Positions 17,235-25,360 of a stretch of 63,408 nt of DNA are shown piece by piece. The notes below the pieces were generated by a model that was not told where the DNA came from, did no database searches, and saw only the letters and a list, made by a program, of their open reading frames with translations. The stretch is from NCBI GenBank assembly GCA_937958105.1, contig CALFXJ010000022.1, positions 1 to 63,408 on the forward strand. The letters are read 5' to 3'. The number at the start of each line of letters is the position of its first letter. The stretch's first letter is position 1. The position numbers were made by a program, and so were the translations under genes. The DNA is from an uncultured Cellvibrio sp. (lineage in GTDB: Bacteria; Pseudomonadota; Gammaproteobacteria; Pseudomonadales; Cellvibrionaceae).

Positions 17235-19715
17235 CTATTCAAAGCGCACTGAACGTCCAACAGCCGCATGCTTAACCAAGCGAACATTGGCAAAACTGAT
17301 GTCCAGCTCCCCGTCTGTCACCAGACAAAAAGGCTCCAGCACAAGATGAAAGAACTCCTGGGGGGGCAAGACCAAGCCGAAGTTCGAACCCACATCCGGG
17401 AAGCAGGCGAGATCTACCGAAACCCGACGCCATCCTGAGTTGGCAATCGCATTAATGGTATCGGTAATCGGCAGATCGGAGTTGCACGAGGGACCGCAGC
17501 CAATACGCAGTATCACATCGGTGGTCGGAGCTCGGTCAACTTTGATATCGAACTCCAGCACGCCTTTTTCATTCAAGTAATCGATCAGCACCTGGCGATT
17601 TTCGGTGGATAAAGCAATCAGCCCTATTCCCGTTCCATTCCAGACAACCCGGCGAGCATCCTCCTGCACTTCCCGGTCCACAACCGTTGCGGTGAGCGTC
17701 GAGACCTGAGCAATATTGCCGTTCATGACTGCCCGATCATTTTTTCCGCCCTCCAGCTCAATATGCCAGGGGGTCATTGGGCGGCGATTAAACACCTCGA
17801 GCACGTGAGAGGTTTCCTGCACTGCCATGCCCTCTTCCGACAGATCATCTCCCAGCGTGTCTTTATCGCCATAGCTTAAGCCGTAACCATAAGGGAAAAG
17901 AGGATCGTAATTTTCATCACCCACATTCAGCGGCCCTTGATCGGGACGCTTGGGCCACGAGAAAGTCAGACGGCCTTTAACATCATGATTAATCTGATTG
18001 TCGCGGGTTTTAAAGATAACATCAGCCACACCTCCACCTTCTGTGCCTGGCTGCCAGATCACCATGAACGCATCTGAATTGTTCAACTCCTGATTGATCC
18101 AGAGCGGCCGGCCGGTAATAAACAGGGACACCACCGGAATACCCGCCGCCTTCAATTTCTTCAGCAATTCACGGTCAGTGTTATTAGCCGGTTTGTACAG
18201 CAGGTTCTGAACATCGCCCTGCATTTCTGCATAGGGATCTTCTCCGAAGACGACAATGGCCACATCTGGCTTTTCAGTGAAAGAGCCGTCGGGGCTGTGG
18301 ACGATTTTGCCACCGGCTTTTTCGACAACCTCAGTCATCCCCATCAGAAGGGTTGTTGCACCGGGGAATTCAGCCATGGTGTTACCGGTTCCCTGCCAGG
18401 TAATGGACCACCCACCAGTTTGCTTGGAGATATTGTCGGCCCCATCGCCTGCAACCAAAATATTGAGAGACGGTGAAAGAGGCAGCAGATTATTTTTGTT
18501 CTTCAAAAGCACCAAAGACTCTCGCACCGCCTGCCGGGCAATTGCACGATGCTCCGGTGCACCCAGCAACTCATCCTTCCCTGCCAAAGGCCGCGAGGAT
18601 GGCGCACCCTTCTCAAACAGGCCAGCCCGCAGCTTGACACGGAGAATTCGACGCACCGCATCATCGGCGCGACTTAAGGGAATCACACCGGATTTAATCT
18701 GATCGACGGTGTTTTTAAATAACGTCTTCCACTCGGGGTCCGGCACCATGAACATGTCCAGCCCGGCATTGATCGCCTGAGGGCAATCCAGCACAGAAGC
18801 CCCCTTGATAAAACCATGGCCGTTCCAGTCTCCAACAACGAAGCCGTCAAAACCCATCTGGTTTTTCAACACTTCTGTCAACAGATACTGGTGGCCATGC
18901 ATGCGTTCACCATGCCAGCTGTTAAACGACGCCATAACAGTCTGAACACCTGCTTCTATCGCACTCATATAACCAGCAGCGTGAATATCACGCAGTACAG
19001 CTTCGTCATCCTTGTTATCGCCGCGATCTATACCGTTCACTGTGCCGCCATCACCCAGGAAATGTTTCGCCGTGGCAATCACATGATATTGATCGAGAAA
19101 CTCTTCTGTCGCAGCCTCACCCTGGAGCCCTTCCACCATCTTACCCGCGTAGGCACGGACAACTTCGGGATCTTCTGAATAGGATTCATAGGTTCTTCCC
19201 CAGCGATCATCACGAACAACAGCGACCGTCGGAGAAAAATCCCAATCCAGACCCGTTACCGCGATTTCGCGGGCAGTGATTTCACCGATGCGTTTGATGA
19301 GCTCTGGATTGTTCGCTGCTCCCAACGCAATGTTATGAGGGAATAACGTAGCTCCCACCAGATTACCGACACCATGAACCGCATCAGTGCCCCAGATGAT
19401 GGGCACAGCAACCTTGCCATCGCTGTCATCCATGGAGGCGTGATAAAAACCGTCCGCCATTGCAATCCAGTCTGCTGCCTTGGCGAAGCGATTACCATTA
19501 GGAACCGAGCCACCACCATTCAAAACCGAGCCTATATGAAAGTCCTTGATATCCTGTGGAGTGACGTACCGGATCTCCGGCTGGATCATCTGGCCCACTT
19601 TTTCTTCAATACTCATCTGCGCCAGAATTTCTTCAACTTTCTGCTCAATGAGGGGGTCTTGTTTAACCGCGGAATTCAACCGGGGCCAGGTGACGGAAGC
19701 TTGCTGACTTCGCAT
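17235..19715 (-). CDS. GH3 exo-beta-glucosidase, ExoP-like
   Basis: A glycoside hydrolase family 3 enzyme of 826 residues, expected to remove glucose from the non-reducing end of beta-glucans or cellodextrins. The start MRSQQASVTWPRL has GGAGAG 8 bases upstream. The N-terminal barrel (about 30-380) carries GTDAVHGVGN, FSPTVAVVRDDRWGRTYESY, the substrate-binding KHFLGDGGT, and the nucleophile aspartate in FVVGDWNGHGF (Asp296). The alpha/beta sandwich (about 400-610) carries VVFGEDPYAEMQGD and the GTEGGGVADVIF loop. The last 180 residues form an extra beta domain like the Exop_C domain of marine ExoP. No clear signal peptide or lipobox is seen at this start, so a cytoplasmic location is possible. 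It adjoins glucokinase and a glucose transporter locus. Related enzymes in Cellvibrio are named Cel3; substrate is not proven here. Confidence 0.93.
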   Translation of the reverse strand: MRSQQASVTWPRLNSAVKQDPLIEQKVEEILAQMSIEEKVGQMIQPEIRYVTPQDIKDFHIGSVLNGGGSVPNGNRFAKAADWIAMADGFYHASMDDSDGKVAVPIIWGTDAVHGVGNLVGATLFPHNIALGAANNPELIKRIGEITAREIAVTGLDWDFSPTVAVVRDDRWGRTYESYSEDPEVVRAYAGKMVEGLQGEAATEEFLDQYHVIATAKHFLGDGGTVNGIDRGDNKDDEAVLRDIHAAGYMSAIEAGVQTVMASFNSWHGERMHGHQYLLTEVLKNQMGFDGFVVGDWNGHGFIKGASVLDCPQAINAGLDMFMVPDPEWKTLFKNTVDQIKSGVIPLSRADDAVRRILRVKLRAGLFEKGAPSSRPLAGKDELLGAPEHRAIARQAVRESLVLLKNKNNLLPLSPSLNILVAGDGADNISKQTGGWSITWQGTGNTMAEFPGATTLLMGMTEVVEKAGGKIVHSPDGSFTEKPDVAIVVFGEDPYAEMQGDVQNLLYKPANNTDRELLKKLKAAGIPVVSLFITGRPLWINQELNNSDAFMVIWQPGTEGGGVADVIFKTRDNQINHDVKGRLTFSWPKRPDQGPLNVGDENYDPLFPYGYGLSYGDKDTLGDDLSEEGMAVQETSHVLEVFNRRPMTPWHIELEGGKNDRAVMNGNIAQVSTLTATVVDREVQEDARRVVWNGTGIGLIALSTENRQVLIDYLNEKGVLEFDIKVDRAPTTDVILRIGCGPSCNSDLPITDTINAIANSGWRRVSVDLACFPDVGSNFGLVLPPQEFFHLVLEPFCLVTDGELDISFANVRLVKHAAVGRSVRFE

Positions 19716-19744
19716 GTTGATAACTCTCCAATGCAATCATTCAT

Positions 19745-19773
19745 GTAATAGTTTGTAGTATGTTTCCTTACAA
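19745..19773 (-). promoter_or_regulatory. Candidate promoter for the GH3 gene
   Basis: On the minus strand TTGTAA (19768-19773) and TATTAC (19745-19750) are 17 bases apart. Transcription would start near 19738 with a leader of about 23 bases before the GH3 start. It lies downstream of the terminator at 19843-19872, so the gene need not depend on upstream transcription. Confidence 0.45.
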
Positions 19774-19842
19774 TCTGCTCCCTGACTTTACCTCTTGCGG
19801 CTCGCATCTACGGATCTGCCAGACCCATAAAACCAACCACAT

Positions 19843-19872
19843 AAAAAAAGCCATACAGAGGTTCTGCATGGC
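19843..19872 (-). terminator. Strong intrinsic terminator upstream of the GH3 gene, no known gene before it
   Basis: On the minus strand GCCATGCAGA and TCTGTATGGC pair over 10 bp (one G-U) around a three-base loop and are followed by seven T. It lies about 130 bases before the GH3 start. No annotated gene ends here, so it should close either a short leader or a small RNA transcribed leftward from the GH3-glk intergenic region. Confidence 0.75.
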
Positions 19873-20120
19873 CCTAGGCCTCGCTCACACAAGGCGCGTT
19901 TCATTTATCGCAATTTCGGTATTCTCTGGTCGATATTTCATGGCCACTCATCCATAAAAACCCATGCGCCAAGCTGAATCAGAAGACTCTGGCTCAAAGA
20001 CGACAATCATGAGAGTCCTCATGGCCGGATCAGGCAGGACGGGATAAAGGAAACTATCGAGGTGCGCCAGCACACGCTACAGCACCCGGTTTCATCAGTG
20101 AACAAATTTGAGTTCGGCGA

Positions 20121-20134
20121 TTTTCGCGCGAAAA
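20121..20134. promoter_or_regulatory. Perfect 14-bp palindrome between the GH3 gene and glk
   Basis: TTTTCGCGCGAAAA is a perfect palindrome with a CG centre, the general shape of LacI-family operators. It is not the operator found in the glk promoter 72 bases away, so it may be bound by another regulator. The rest of 19716-20383 shows only the promoter, terminator and operator features listed here and short unsupported ORFs. Confidence 0.45.
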
Positions 20135-20205
20135 ACGGGCAATTTTGGCGCATTACCTCTGTTTTCCCGGCTAATTACCGATGGTGGCGCTGAAGCTACT
20201 ACTTA

Positions 20206-20234
20206 TTGACAGCGCTGTCAATGATAACTACACT
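20206..20234 (+). promoter_or_regulatory. glk promoter with an embedded LacI-type operator
   Basis: TTGACA (20206-20211), a 17-base spacer and TACACT (20229-20234) form a good sigma70 promoter. The perfect 16-bp palindrome TTGACAGCGCTGTCAA (20206-20221) covers the -35 box and part of the spacer. The same core in the same register occurs in the transporter promoter at 22650-22678. Bound repressor would block polymerase directly. Confidence 0.75.
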
Positions 20235-20383
20235 GCGCCAACCTTGAAGGCTGGTCCCGGGGTCGCTACTCTTGCGGGAGTTTCTGCAGCGCGCTTTTCT
20301 TATTAAAGCAGCTTAACTACGTCATGCACCTCATTCAGGTGGCAATGCAATAAATGACAGTTCTAGGATAAATTGAGGTGAGC

Positions 20384-21376
20384 ATGAGTCAGTTGCTGGT
20401 GGCAGATATCGGTGGTACTAACGCCCGTTTTGGTCTGGTTGAGGTTCATAAAAACAGCGCCCAGCAAAGTTACAGCGCTCAGCAGCAACTCACATTAAAG
20501 TGCGCCGACTATCCCGACGTTGCCACAATGATCAGGGCGTACTGTAAAGAAGTGAACACCACTACTCCCCCCTACGCATGCCTGGCCATGGCAGGCCCCA
20601 TTGAAGATGGCTGGGCCCAGATGACCAACCTGAACTGGAAATTTTCCATTGAAGAGTTGCGCGCCGAGCTGGGAATGAAGGCGCTGGACGTCATCAACGA
20701 TTTTGCCGCGTTGGCATATGCTACACCCTTCCTGCCAGAGCAGGACATCAAAGCTCTTTATTCCGCCAAAGCCAACCCGGAAGCAGCTATTGTGGTGCTC
20801 GGCCCAGGAACAGGCTTTGGTATGGCTGCCCTCGTTCCTAATCACACCAAGACTCACCGCGGTTGGAAGATTCTTGCAACGGAAGGTGGCCACTGCAGTT
20901 TTGCCCCTACCAATGACAAAGAAATGGCCATCCGAGCGTTCCTGGCCAAGACCGACGATCACGTATCGATTGAAGATATTCTGTCGGGTCGCGGTCTGGT
21001 TTCTATTTATCGGGCGCTCTCTCACATCAATGGAACAACTGCTCAGGAATTCACGCCAGCCGATGTCAGCACCAAAGGCGCAGCTAACGAAGATCCTACC
21101 TGCCGTGAAGCATTAACAGCCTTCTGCAATATCCTCGGTAGCGTTGCAGGTGATAAAGCGTTGTCCCTGGGGGCCAAAGGCGGTGTATATCTCGGAGGCG
21201 GCATCATCCCCAAGATCGCAGACTTTGTTCCTCAAACTGACTTTGTCAGCCGCTTCAAGCACAAAGGCCCCATGAGTGGTTATGTCAGCGATATTCCGGT
21301 ACACATGATCATCAATGATAGAGCTGCACTGGTGGGCTCCGCCGCCTGGTTGATAAATACCGTGCTAGCCGAATAA
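20384..21376 (+). CDS. glk: Glucokinase (Glk family)
   Basis: Glucokinase phosphorylates glucose to glucose 6-phosphate with ATP in the cytoplasm. The ATG at MSQLLVADIGGTNARFGLVE is preferred to a GTG two codons upstream, since GAGGTGA is then correctly spaced; the product is 330 residues. Motifs are the phosphate-binding DIGGTNARF, LAMAGPI, the sugar-binding LNWKFS and VINDFAALAYA with the catalytic aspartate, VLGPGTGFGMA, ATEGGHCSFAP, and GGVYLGGGIIPKI. It is the non-ROK bacterial type (PF02685). It shares its operator with the sugar transporter and so is probably induced with glucose or cellobiose uptake under the adjacent LacI-type regulator. Confidence 0.97.
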   Translation: MSQLLVADIGGTNARFGLVEVHKNSAQQSYSAQQQLTLKCADYPDVATMIRAYCKEVNTTTPPYACLAMAGPIEDGWAQMTNLNWKFSIEELRAELGMKALDVINDFAALAYATPFLPEQDIKALYSAKANPEAAIVVLGPGTGFGMAALVPNHTKTHRGWKILATEGGHCSFAPTNDKEMAIRAFLAKTDDHVSIEDILSGRGLVSIYRALSHINGTTAQEFTPADVSTKGAANEDPTCREALTAFCNILGSVAGDKALSLGAKGGVYLGGGIIPKIADFVPQTDFVSRFKHKGPMSGYVSDIPVHMIINDRAALVGSAAWLINTVLAE

Positions 21377-21392
21377 AACGGACAAAGGCGAG

Positions 21393-21428
21393 AAAAGAAA
21401 AATGCGCTCCATAGCGCATTTTTCTTTT
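21393..21428. terminator. Bidirectional terminator between glk and the LacI-type gene
   Basis: A perfect 16-bp inverted repeat (AAAAGAAAAATGCGCT / AGCGCATTTTTCTTTT) with a CCAT loop lies 16 bases after glk and touches the stop codon of the convergent regulator gene. T-rich ends on both strands suit termination in both directions. Confidence 0.85.
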
Positions 21429-22468
21429 CAGTTAGATCCGATGACTGATTTTTTCTTGGGTGCCGGCCCCGTTGAATCCCGCATAATCAAACTGGAGCTC
21501 AGCATACTTGCAGGCAACTGCACATCCTTACCCCGCAACTGCTTCAACAAAAGATCCGTAGCTTTCCTCGCCATCTGCTGTATAGGTTGACGGACCGTCG
21601 ATAACGACGGCCATAACTGATGAGCTACAGGTGTATCGTCAAAGCCAGCTACCGATAACTCTTCCGGAATCTTAATGCCATTCTGATGAGCAACCATGAT
21701 TACCCCTGCCGCCATATCATCGTTCGCGGCAAAGATCGCGGTTGGCCGAGGTTTTCGCTGCAGGAGAATTTTGCCGCAGGCCTCCCCAGACTCAAATGAG
21801 TTGAAGCCCTGTTCAACCAGTTCTTCATTGATAGGAATATCGTTTTCGATCAATGCCGCTTTGTAGCCTTCATAACGATGAGCCACCGCCAGGTGATCAG
21901 GGTGCCCGCAGATAAAACCAATTCTTCTGTGACCCATGGCAATCAGCTGGCAGGTCATATCATAGGATGCTTCTTCATCGTTGGTTTCTACGTAGGGACT
22001 CATCTCTTTATGACGCGTTGGGGCGACGCGCACGAAGGGAATTCCGATATCTTTTAATGCATTGACCACATTCAGGTTGTCTGTCAGTGGAGGAGTAAGA
22101 ATCAATCCATCAATACGTTTCTGATGGATCATGTCGATGATTTCCTTGGTGAGATTCTCATCGCGATGATTGCACGGATGAATTAACAGGTCATATCCTT
22201 GAGGTCTGCTTATAGCTAACACACCTTCCTGAATATCTATGACGTAATTAGCGCTGGGGTTGCCATACAGCAAGCCCAGCACATAAGAGCGATTTCCAGC
22301 AAGGCTGCGGGCCGATAAGTTGGGACGATAATCCAGCTCCGCGACGGCCGCGAGCACCTTGTCTCTGGTTTCAGGCCGCACATTGGGTTCCTTGTTCACA
22401 ACCCGCGACACCGTCTTGATAGACACACCAGCCAATTCAGCCACATCATCAATCGTTGCTTTAGCCAC
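21428..22468 (-). CDS. LacI-family repressor of the glucose locus
   Basis: This 346-residue regulator has an N-terminal helix-turn-helix (ATIDDVAELAGVSIKTVSRV, residues 3-22), the hinge RPNLSARSLAGNRS, and a periplasmic-binding-protein-like sensor domain (about 60-335). It lies between glk and an MFS glucose transporter, divergent from the latter. A perfect palindrome with a central CG (TGACAGCGCTGTCA) occurs in both target promoters, as expected for LacI-family operators. The likely effector is glucose or a related sugar, and the likely mode is repression relieved by sugar. This resembles GluR-type regulators described for glucose use in other gammaproteobacteria; the name is not certain, so none is given. 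Confidence 0.92.
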   Translation of the reverse strand: MAKATIDDVAELAGVSIKTVSRVVNKEPNVRPETRDKVLAAVAELDYRPNLSARSLAGNRSYVLGLLYGNPSANYVIDIQEGVLAISRPQGYDLLIHPCNHRDENLTKEIIDMIHQKRIDGLILTPPLTDNLNVVNALKDIGIPFVRVAPTRHKEMSPYVETNDEEASYDMTCQLIAMGHRRIGFICGHPDHLAVAHRYEGYKAALIENDIPINEELVEQGFNSFESGEACGKILLQRKPRPTAIFAANDDMAAGVIMVAHQNGIKIPEELSVAGFDDTPVAHQLWPSLSTVRQPIQQMARKATDLLLKQLRGKDVQLPASMLSSSLIMRDSTGPAPKKKSVIGSN

Positions 22469-22649
22469 AGCTCTCCAACCTCATCATCATTGTTATTTGA
22501 ATTGATCTCTTTTCCCGAAACGCTCGGCAATATCCATGATTTGTCGCTGGGCCGCAACAAGCCAATGGTGATTTTGACTATTTGACCAAGCGGCCGCTTC
22601 GCGCAGATTTTACAATTTTTTACTTTTAAAACAGTAAGTTACAAAATGT

Positions 22650-22678
22650 GTGACAGCGCTGTCAGCTTGCATTATAGT
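22650..22678 (+). promoter_or_regulatory. Sugar-transporter promoter with an embedded LacI-type operator
   Basis: GTGACA (22650-22655), a 17-base spacer and TATAGT (22673-22678) form the promoter. The perfect palindrome TGACAGCGCTGTCA (22651-22664) overlaps the -35 box exactly as in the glk promoter. It lies in the 319-bp region between the divergent regulator and transporter genes and may also autoregulate the regulator. The leader to the transporter ATG is about 100 bases. Confidence 0.75.
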
Positions 22679-22787
22679 ACCGCGCACCTGGATATCGGCA
22701 ATCGCTTCTACTCCAGTCCGGTAAATAAAATTTAAAAGTTCGTGAAGTTTTTAACACAAAAAATCAAACCATTATAAGAGGTGAAAC

Positions 22788-24107
22788 ATGGCCAGCATTC
22801 CGCAGGGCTCACCCCAACATCACGTCGGTACCGACAATACCAACCACACTGTTCCACTCGTCATCATCACCATCTTATTTTTCATGTGGGGATTCCTGAC
22901 CTGTCTTAATGATGTATTGATTCCTCATTTGAAGGCGGTCTATACACTGAATTATGTACAGGCAATGCTGGTCCAGTTCTGCTTTTTTGGAGCTTACTTT
23001 GTAGTGTCCTTGCCTGCTGGCTTTCTCATTAAAAAAATCGGTTACCAACGCGGAGCAGTCACCGGCCTGGTCATTGCCGCCATTGGTTGCGCCATGTTTT
23101 ACCCCGCATCAGTTACCGGCTACTCTGTCTTTCTGATGGCATTATTTGTTCTCGCCTCAGGCATTACCGTGCTCCAGGTTGCAGCGAACCCTTACGTTAC
23201 TATTCTGGGGCCAGCCCATACGGCTTCCAGCCGCCTTACCTTAACTCAGGCCTTCAACTCACTTGGAACGACCATCGCGCCCTACCTTGGTGGCCTGCTG
23301 ATACTGTCAACGGCAGTATTGACTGCTGCTGAACTGGAGTTGCTCTCCGTCGCCGAGCAGGAAGCTTATCGGGCAAAAGAAGCTGCATCGGTACAGGTTC
23401 CTTACTTGATTCTGGCATCAGCGCTGTTGCTGTTAGCAATATTTTTTGCGTTCGCCCGGCTTCCGAAGATAGAACACAAGGAAGACGGCGAGAACACAGG
23501 CGAGGCTGCCACAGGTAAAACCTCTGTCCTGTCACACACGCACCTGATTCTGGGAACCATCGGTATATTTGTTTATGTGGGTGCCGAGGTCAGCATCGGA
23601 AGTTTTCTGATTAACTTTATCGGTGAAGAAAACATCGCTAACCTCCGTGAAGCTGAAGCGGCACACTACGTCAGCTATTACTGGGGAGGCGCAATGGTGG
23701 GGCGCTTTATTGGATTCGCCGTTATGCGTTATATCAGTCCCGGTAAAACTCTGGCTTTCAATGCGCTCTGCTCTATCCTGCTCGTCCTGACGGCAACCTT
23801 CTCTGACGGCCTTGTTGCCATGTGGGCTCTCATCGGCGTTGGCTTATTTAACTCCATCATGTTCCCCACCATCTTCAGCATGGCGCTGCACAGACTGGGC
23901 AAATTTACCGGTCAAGGTTCTGGGATCTTGTGCATGGCGATTGTTGGCGGTGCATTAGTACCACTCATGCAGGGCGCGCTGGCTGACTACTTCGGCGTAC
24001 AGTTATCCTTTTTACTGCCCGCGATCTGCTACGTTTTTATCCTGTTCTTCGGTGTTAAATACGCGGATATGTATAAAGCCTCAGCTCACCCAGAGCCGGG
24101 CCGTTAA
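22788..24107 (+). CDS. MFS glucose/galactose-type sugar transporter (FucP/GluP family)
   Basis: A 439-residue inner-membrane symporter of the FucP-like branch of the major facilitator superfamily, expected to have 12 membrane helices with a cytoplasmic loop near residues 225-245 (KIEHKEDGENTGEAATG). Family motifs are FFMWGFLTCLNDVLIPHLK in helix 1, LPAGFLIKKIGYQRG after helix 2, VLQVAANPYVTILG in helix 4, and LTLTQAFNSLGTTIAP. The start ATG has AGAGGTG upstream. Its promoter carries the same operator as glk, so substrate import and phosphorylation are co-regulated. Glucose is the likely substrate by context; galactose or fucose are alternatives within the family. Confidence 0.93.
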   Translation: MASIPQGSPQHHVGTDNTNHTVPLVIITILFFMWGFLTCLNDVLIPHLKAVYTLNYVQAMLVQFCFFGAYFVVSLPAGFLIKKIGYQRGAVTGLVIAAIGCAMFYPASVTGYSVFLMALFVLASGITVLQVAANPYVTILGPAHTASSRLTLTQAFNSLGTTIAPYLGGLLILSTAVLTAAELELLSVAEQEAYRAKEAASVQVPYLILASALLLLAIFFAFARLPKIEHKEDGENTGEAATGKTSVLSHTHLILGTIGIFVYVGAEVSIGSFLINFIGEENIANLREAEAAHYVSYYWGGAMVGRFIGFAVMRYISPGKTLAFNALCSILLVLTATFSDGLVAMWALIGVGLFNSIMFPTIFSMALHRLGKFTGQGSGILCMAIVGGALVPLMQGALADYFGVQLSFLLPAICYVFILFFGVKYADMYKASAHPEPGR

Positions 24108-24118
24108 TATACAAGCAT

Positions 24119-24147
24119 AAAAAAGGGCGCACAGAGCGCCCTTTTTT
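24119..24147. terminator. Bidirectional terminator between the sugar transporter and moaE
   Basis: AAAAAAGGGCGC and GCGCCCTTTTTT pair around a five-base loop, with T runs in both directions. It lies 11 bases after the transporter stop and touches the moaE stop on the other strand. Confidence 0.85.
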
Positions 24148-24601
24148 ATGCCTGATCTTTCCAGCGCTGAGCTGAAACTTCATCTTTCTCCTGAGCATCA
24201 ACCCAAAACTCTCCGTCGCTGGTCATCTCTTTTTTCCAGAAGGGTGCGCGGGTTTTGAGGTAGTCCATCAGAAATTCAGCCGCTGCGAACGCCTGCTCCC
24301 GATGAGGACTGGTCACACCAACCAGCACGATCTGATCTCCCAATGTAAGGCGACCGATACGATGGATAATCCTGCAACGGATCAACTGCCAGCGCGACCG
24401 GGCTTCTGCCAGGATTTCCTCGAGTGCTTTTTCGGTCATCCCTGGGTAATGTTCCAACAACAAGCCTGTCACCTGACGAGCCAGGTTTAACTCTCTCACC
24501 CGGCCGACAAACAGCACAACCGCACCTGCATCCACATCGCCTGCGGTTAACGCTGCGTATTCACCAGCAACATCAAAGTCGGCTGTCTGCACGGAGATCA
24601 T
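24146..24601 (-). CDS. moaE: Molybdopterin synthase catalytic subunit
   Basis: MoaE is the large subunit of molybdopterin synthase. With thiocarboxylated MoaD it puts two sulfurs into cyclic pyranopterin phosphate to give molybdopterin. The ATG starts 1 base after the moaD TAA, preceded by GGGTGG, giving 151 residues. Motifs are VLFVGRVRELN, LEHYPGMTEKALEEI, RIIHRIGRLTLGD, and the C-terminal PFWKKEMTSDGEFWVDA with the catalytic lysines. It is the last gene of the leftward DUF481-moaC-moaD-moaE group. No moaA or moaB is in the window. Confidence 0.97.
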   Translation of the reverse strand: MISVQTADFDVAGEYAALTAGDVDAGAVVLFVGRVRELNLARQVTGLLLEHYPGMTEKALEEILAEARSRWQLIRCRIIHRIGRLTLGDQIVLVGVTSPHREQAFAAAEFLMDYLKTRAPFWKKEMTSDGEFWVDAQEKDEVSAQRWKDQA

Positions 24602-24602
24602 A

Positions 24603-24851
24603 TTAACCACCCGTCACTGGAGGAAAAAAAGCAACCTCATCACCTGCTGCTATCGGATGCTGGGGTTTTACTAAAGTCTGATTAACTGCAACAAGAAGTT
24701 TTCTATCCTCCAGGAAGTTTGCCCAACCTGGATACTGTTGCAGAAGATGCTGGTGAACATCAGTGACAGTGCTGAGATCTGCACAGTCAAGCTCAAGGCC
24801 CTCGCAATTTAATTGTTCACGCAAGCGAGCAAAAAAAAGTACCTTGATCAT
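24603..24851 (-). CDS. moaD: Molybdopterin synthase sulfur carrier subunit
   Basis: MoaD is a ubiquitin-fold sulfur carrier of 82 residues. Its C-terminus is the expected FFPPVTGG ending in Gly-Gly, which is adenylated and thiocarboxylated. The start is the ATG of MIKVLFFARLREQLN, which overlaps the moaC stop in the ATGA arrangement; a longer in-frame start would lie inside moaC. The overlap and the 1-base gap to moaE suggest coupled translation so that the synthase subunits are made together. Confidence 0.96.
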   Translation of the reverse strand: MIKVLFFARLREQLNCEGLELDCADLSTVTDVHQHLLQQYPGWANFLEDRKLLVAVNQTLVKPQHPIAAGDEVAFFPPVTGG

Positions 24852-25342
24852 GGCAGCGTCTCTGGAATCGATTCCCGTTGATAGTGGCCGCGCCGTCCGC
24901 CGTTTTTCTCGAGCAGGCAAACCTGTTCGATCACCATGTCCATATCAACAGCCTTACACATGTCGTATATGGTCAATGCCGCGACGCTCGCTGCGGTGAG
25001 TGCCTCCATCTCAACACCGGTTTGCCCTGTCAATTTGCAATAGCTGACTACGTCGACACAGCTGAGCTCGTCGTTGATCGTAAAATCAACGGCAACCTTG
25101 GTTAATGAAAGAGGATGACATAGGGGAATAAGCTCGCCGCATTTTTTGGCGGCCTGAATACCCGCGATTCGCGCAACAGCCAGCACGTCGCCCTTCTTAA
25201 GGGAGTTGTTCAGAATCTGCTGCAGCGTCTCCGGCTTCATTGAAATTCGTGCGAAGGCCCTGGCCTCACGACAAGTCATAGGCTTGTCGGAAACATCCAC
25301 CATATTGGCGTTACCATGTTCATCAATATGGGTCAGGGCCAT
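24848..25342 (-). CDS. moaC: Cyclic pyranopterin monophosphate synthase
   Basis: MoaC converts the GTP-derived 3',8-cyclo intermediate made by MoaA into cyclic pyranopterin phosphate, the first stable molybdenum cofactor intermediate. The length of 164 residues is typical. Motifs are MVDVSDKPMTCREARA near the start, AGIQAAKKCGELIPLCHPL, TGQTGVEMEALTAASVAALTIYDMCKAVD, and the C-terminal KNGGRRGHYQR. The start ATG is followed by THIDEHGNANMVDV, the usual N-terminus. It precedes moaD with a 4-base overlap. Confidence 0.98.
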   Translation of the reverse strand: MALTHIDEHGNANMVDVSDKPMTCREARAFARISMKPETLQQILNNSLKKGDVLAVARIAGIQAAKKCGELIPLCHPLSLTKVAVDFTINDELSCVDVVSYCKLTGQTGVEMEALTAASVAALTIYDMCKAVDMDMVIEQVCLLEKNGGRRGHYQRESIPETLP

Positions 25343-25360
25343 GGATTTTCTCTCGCTGAG

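Noticed and set aside
19760..19957. 65-codon plus-strand ORF in the GH3-glk region
   Set aside because: It runs antisense through a terminator and has no family features or plausible ribosome binding site.
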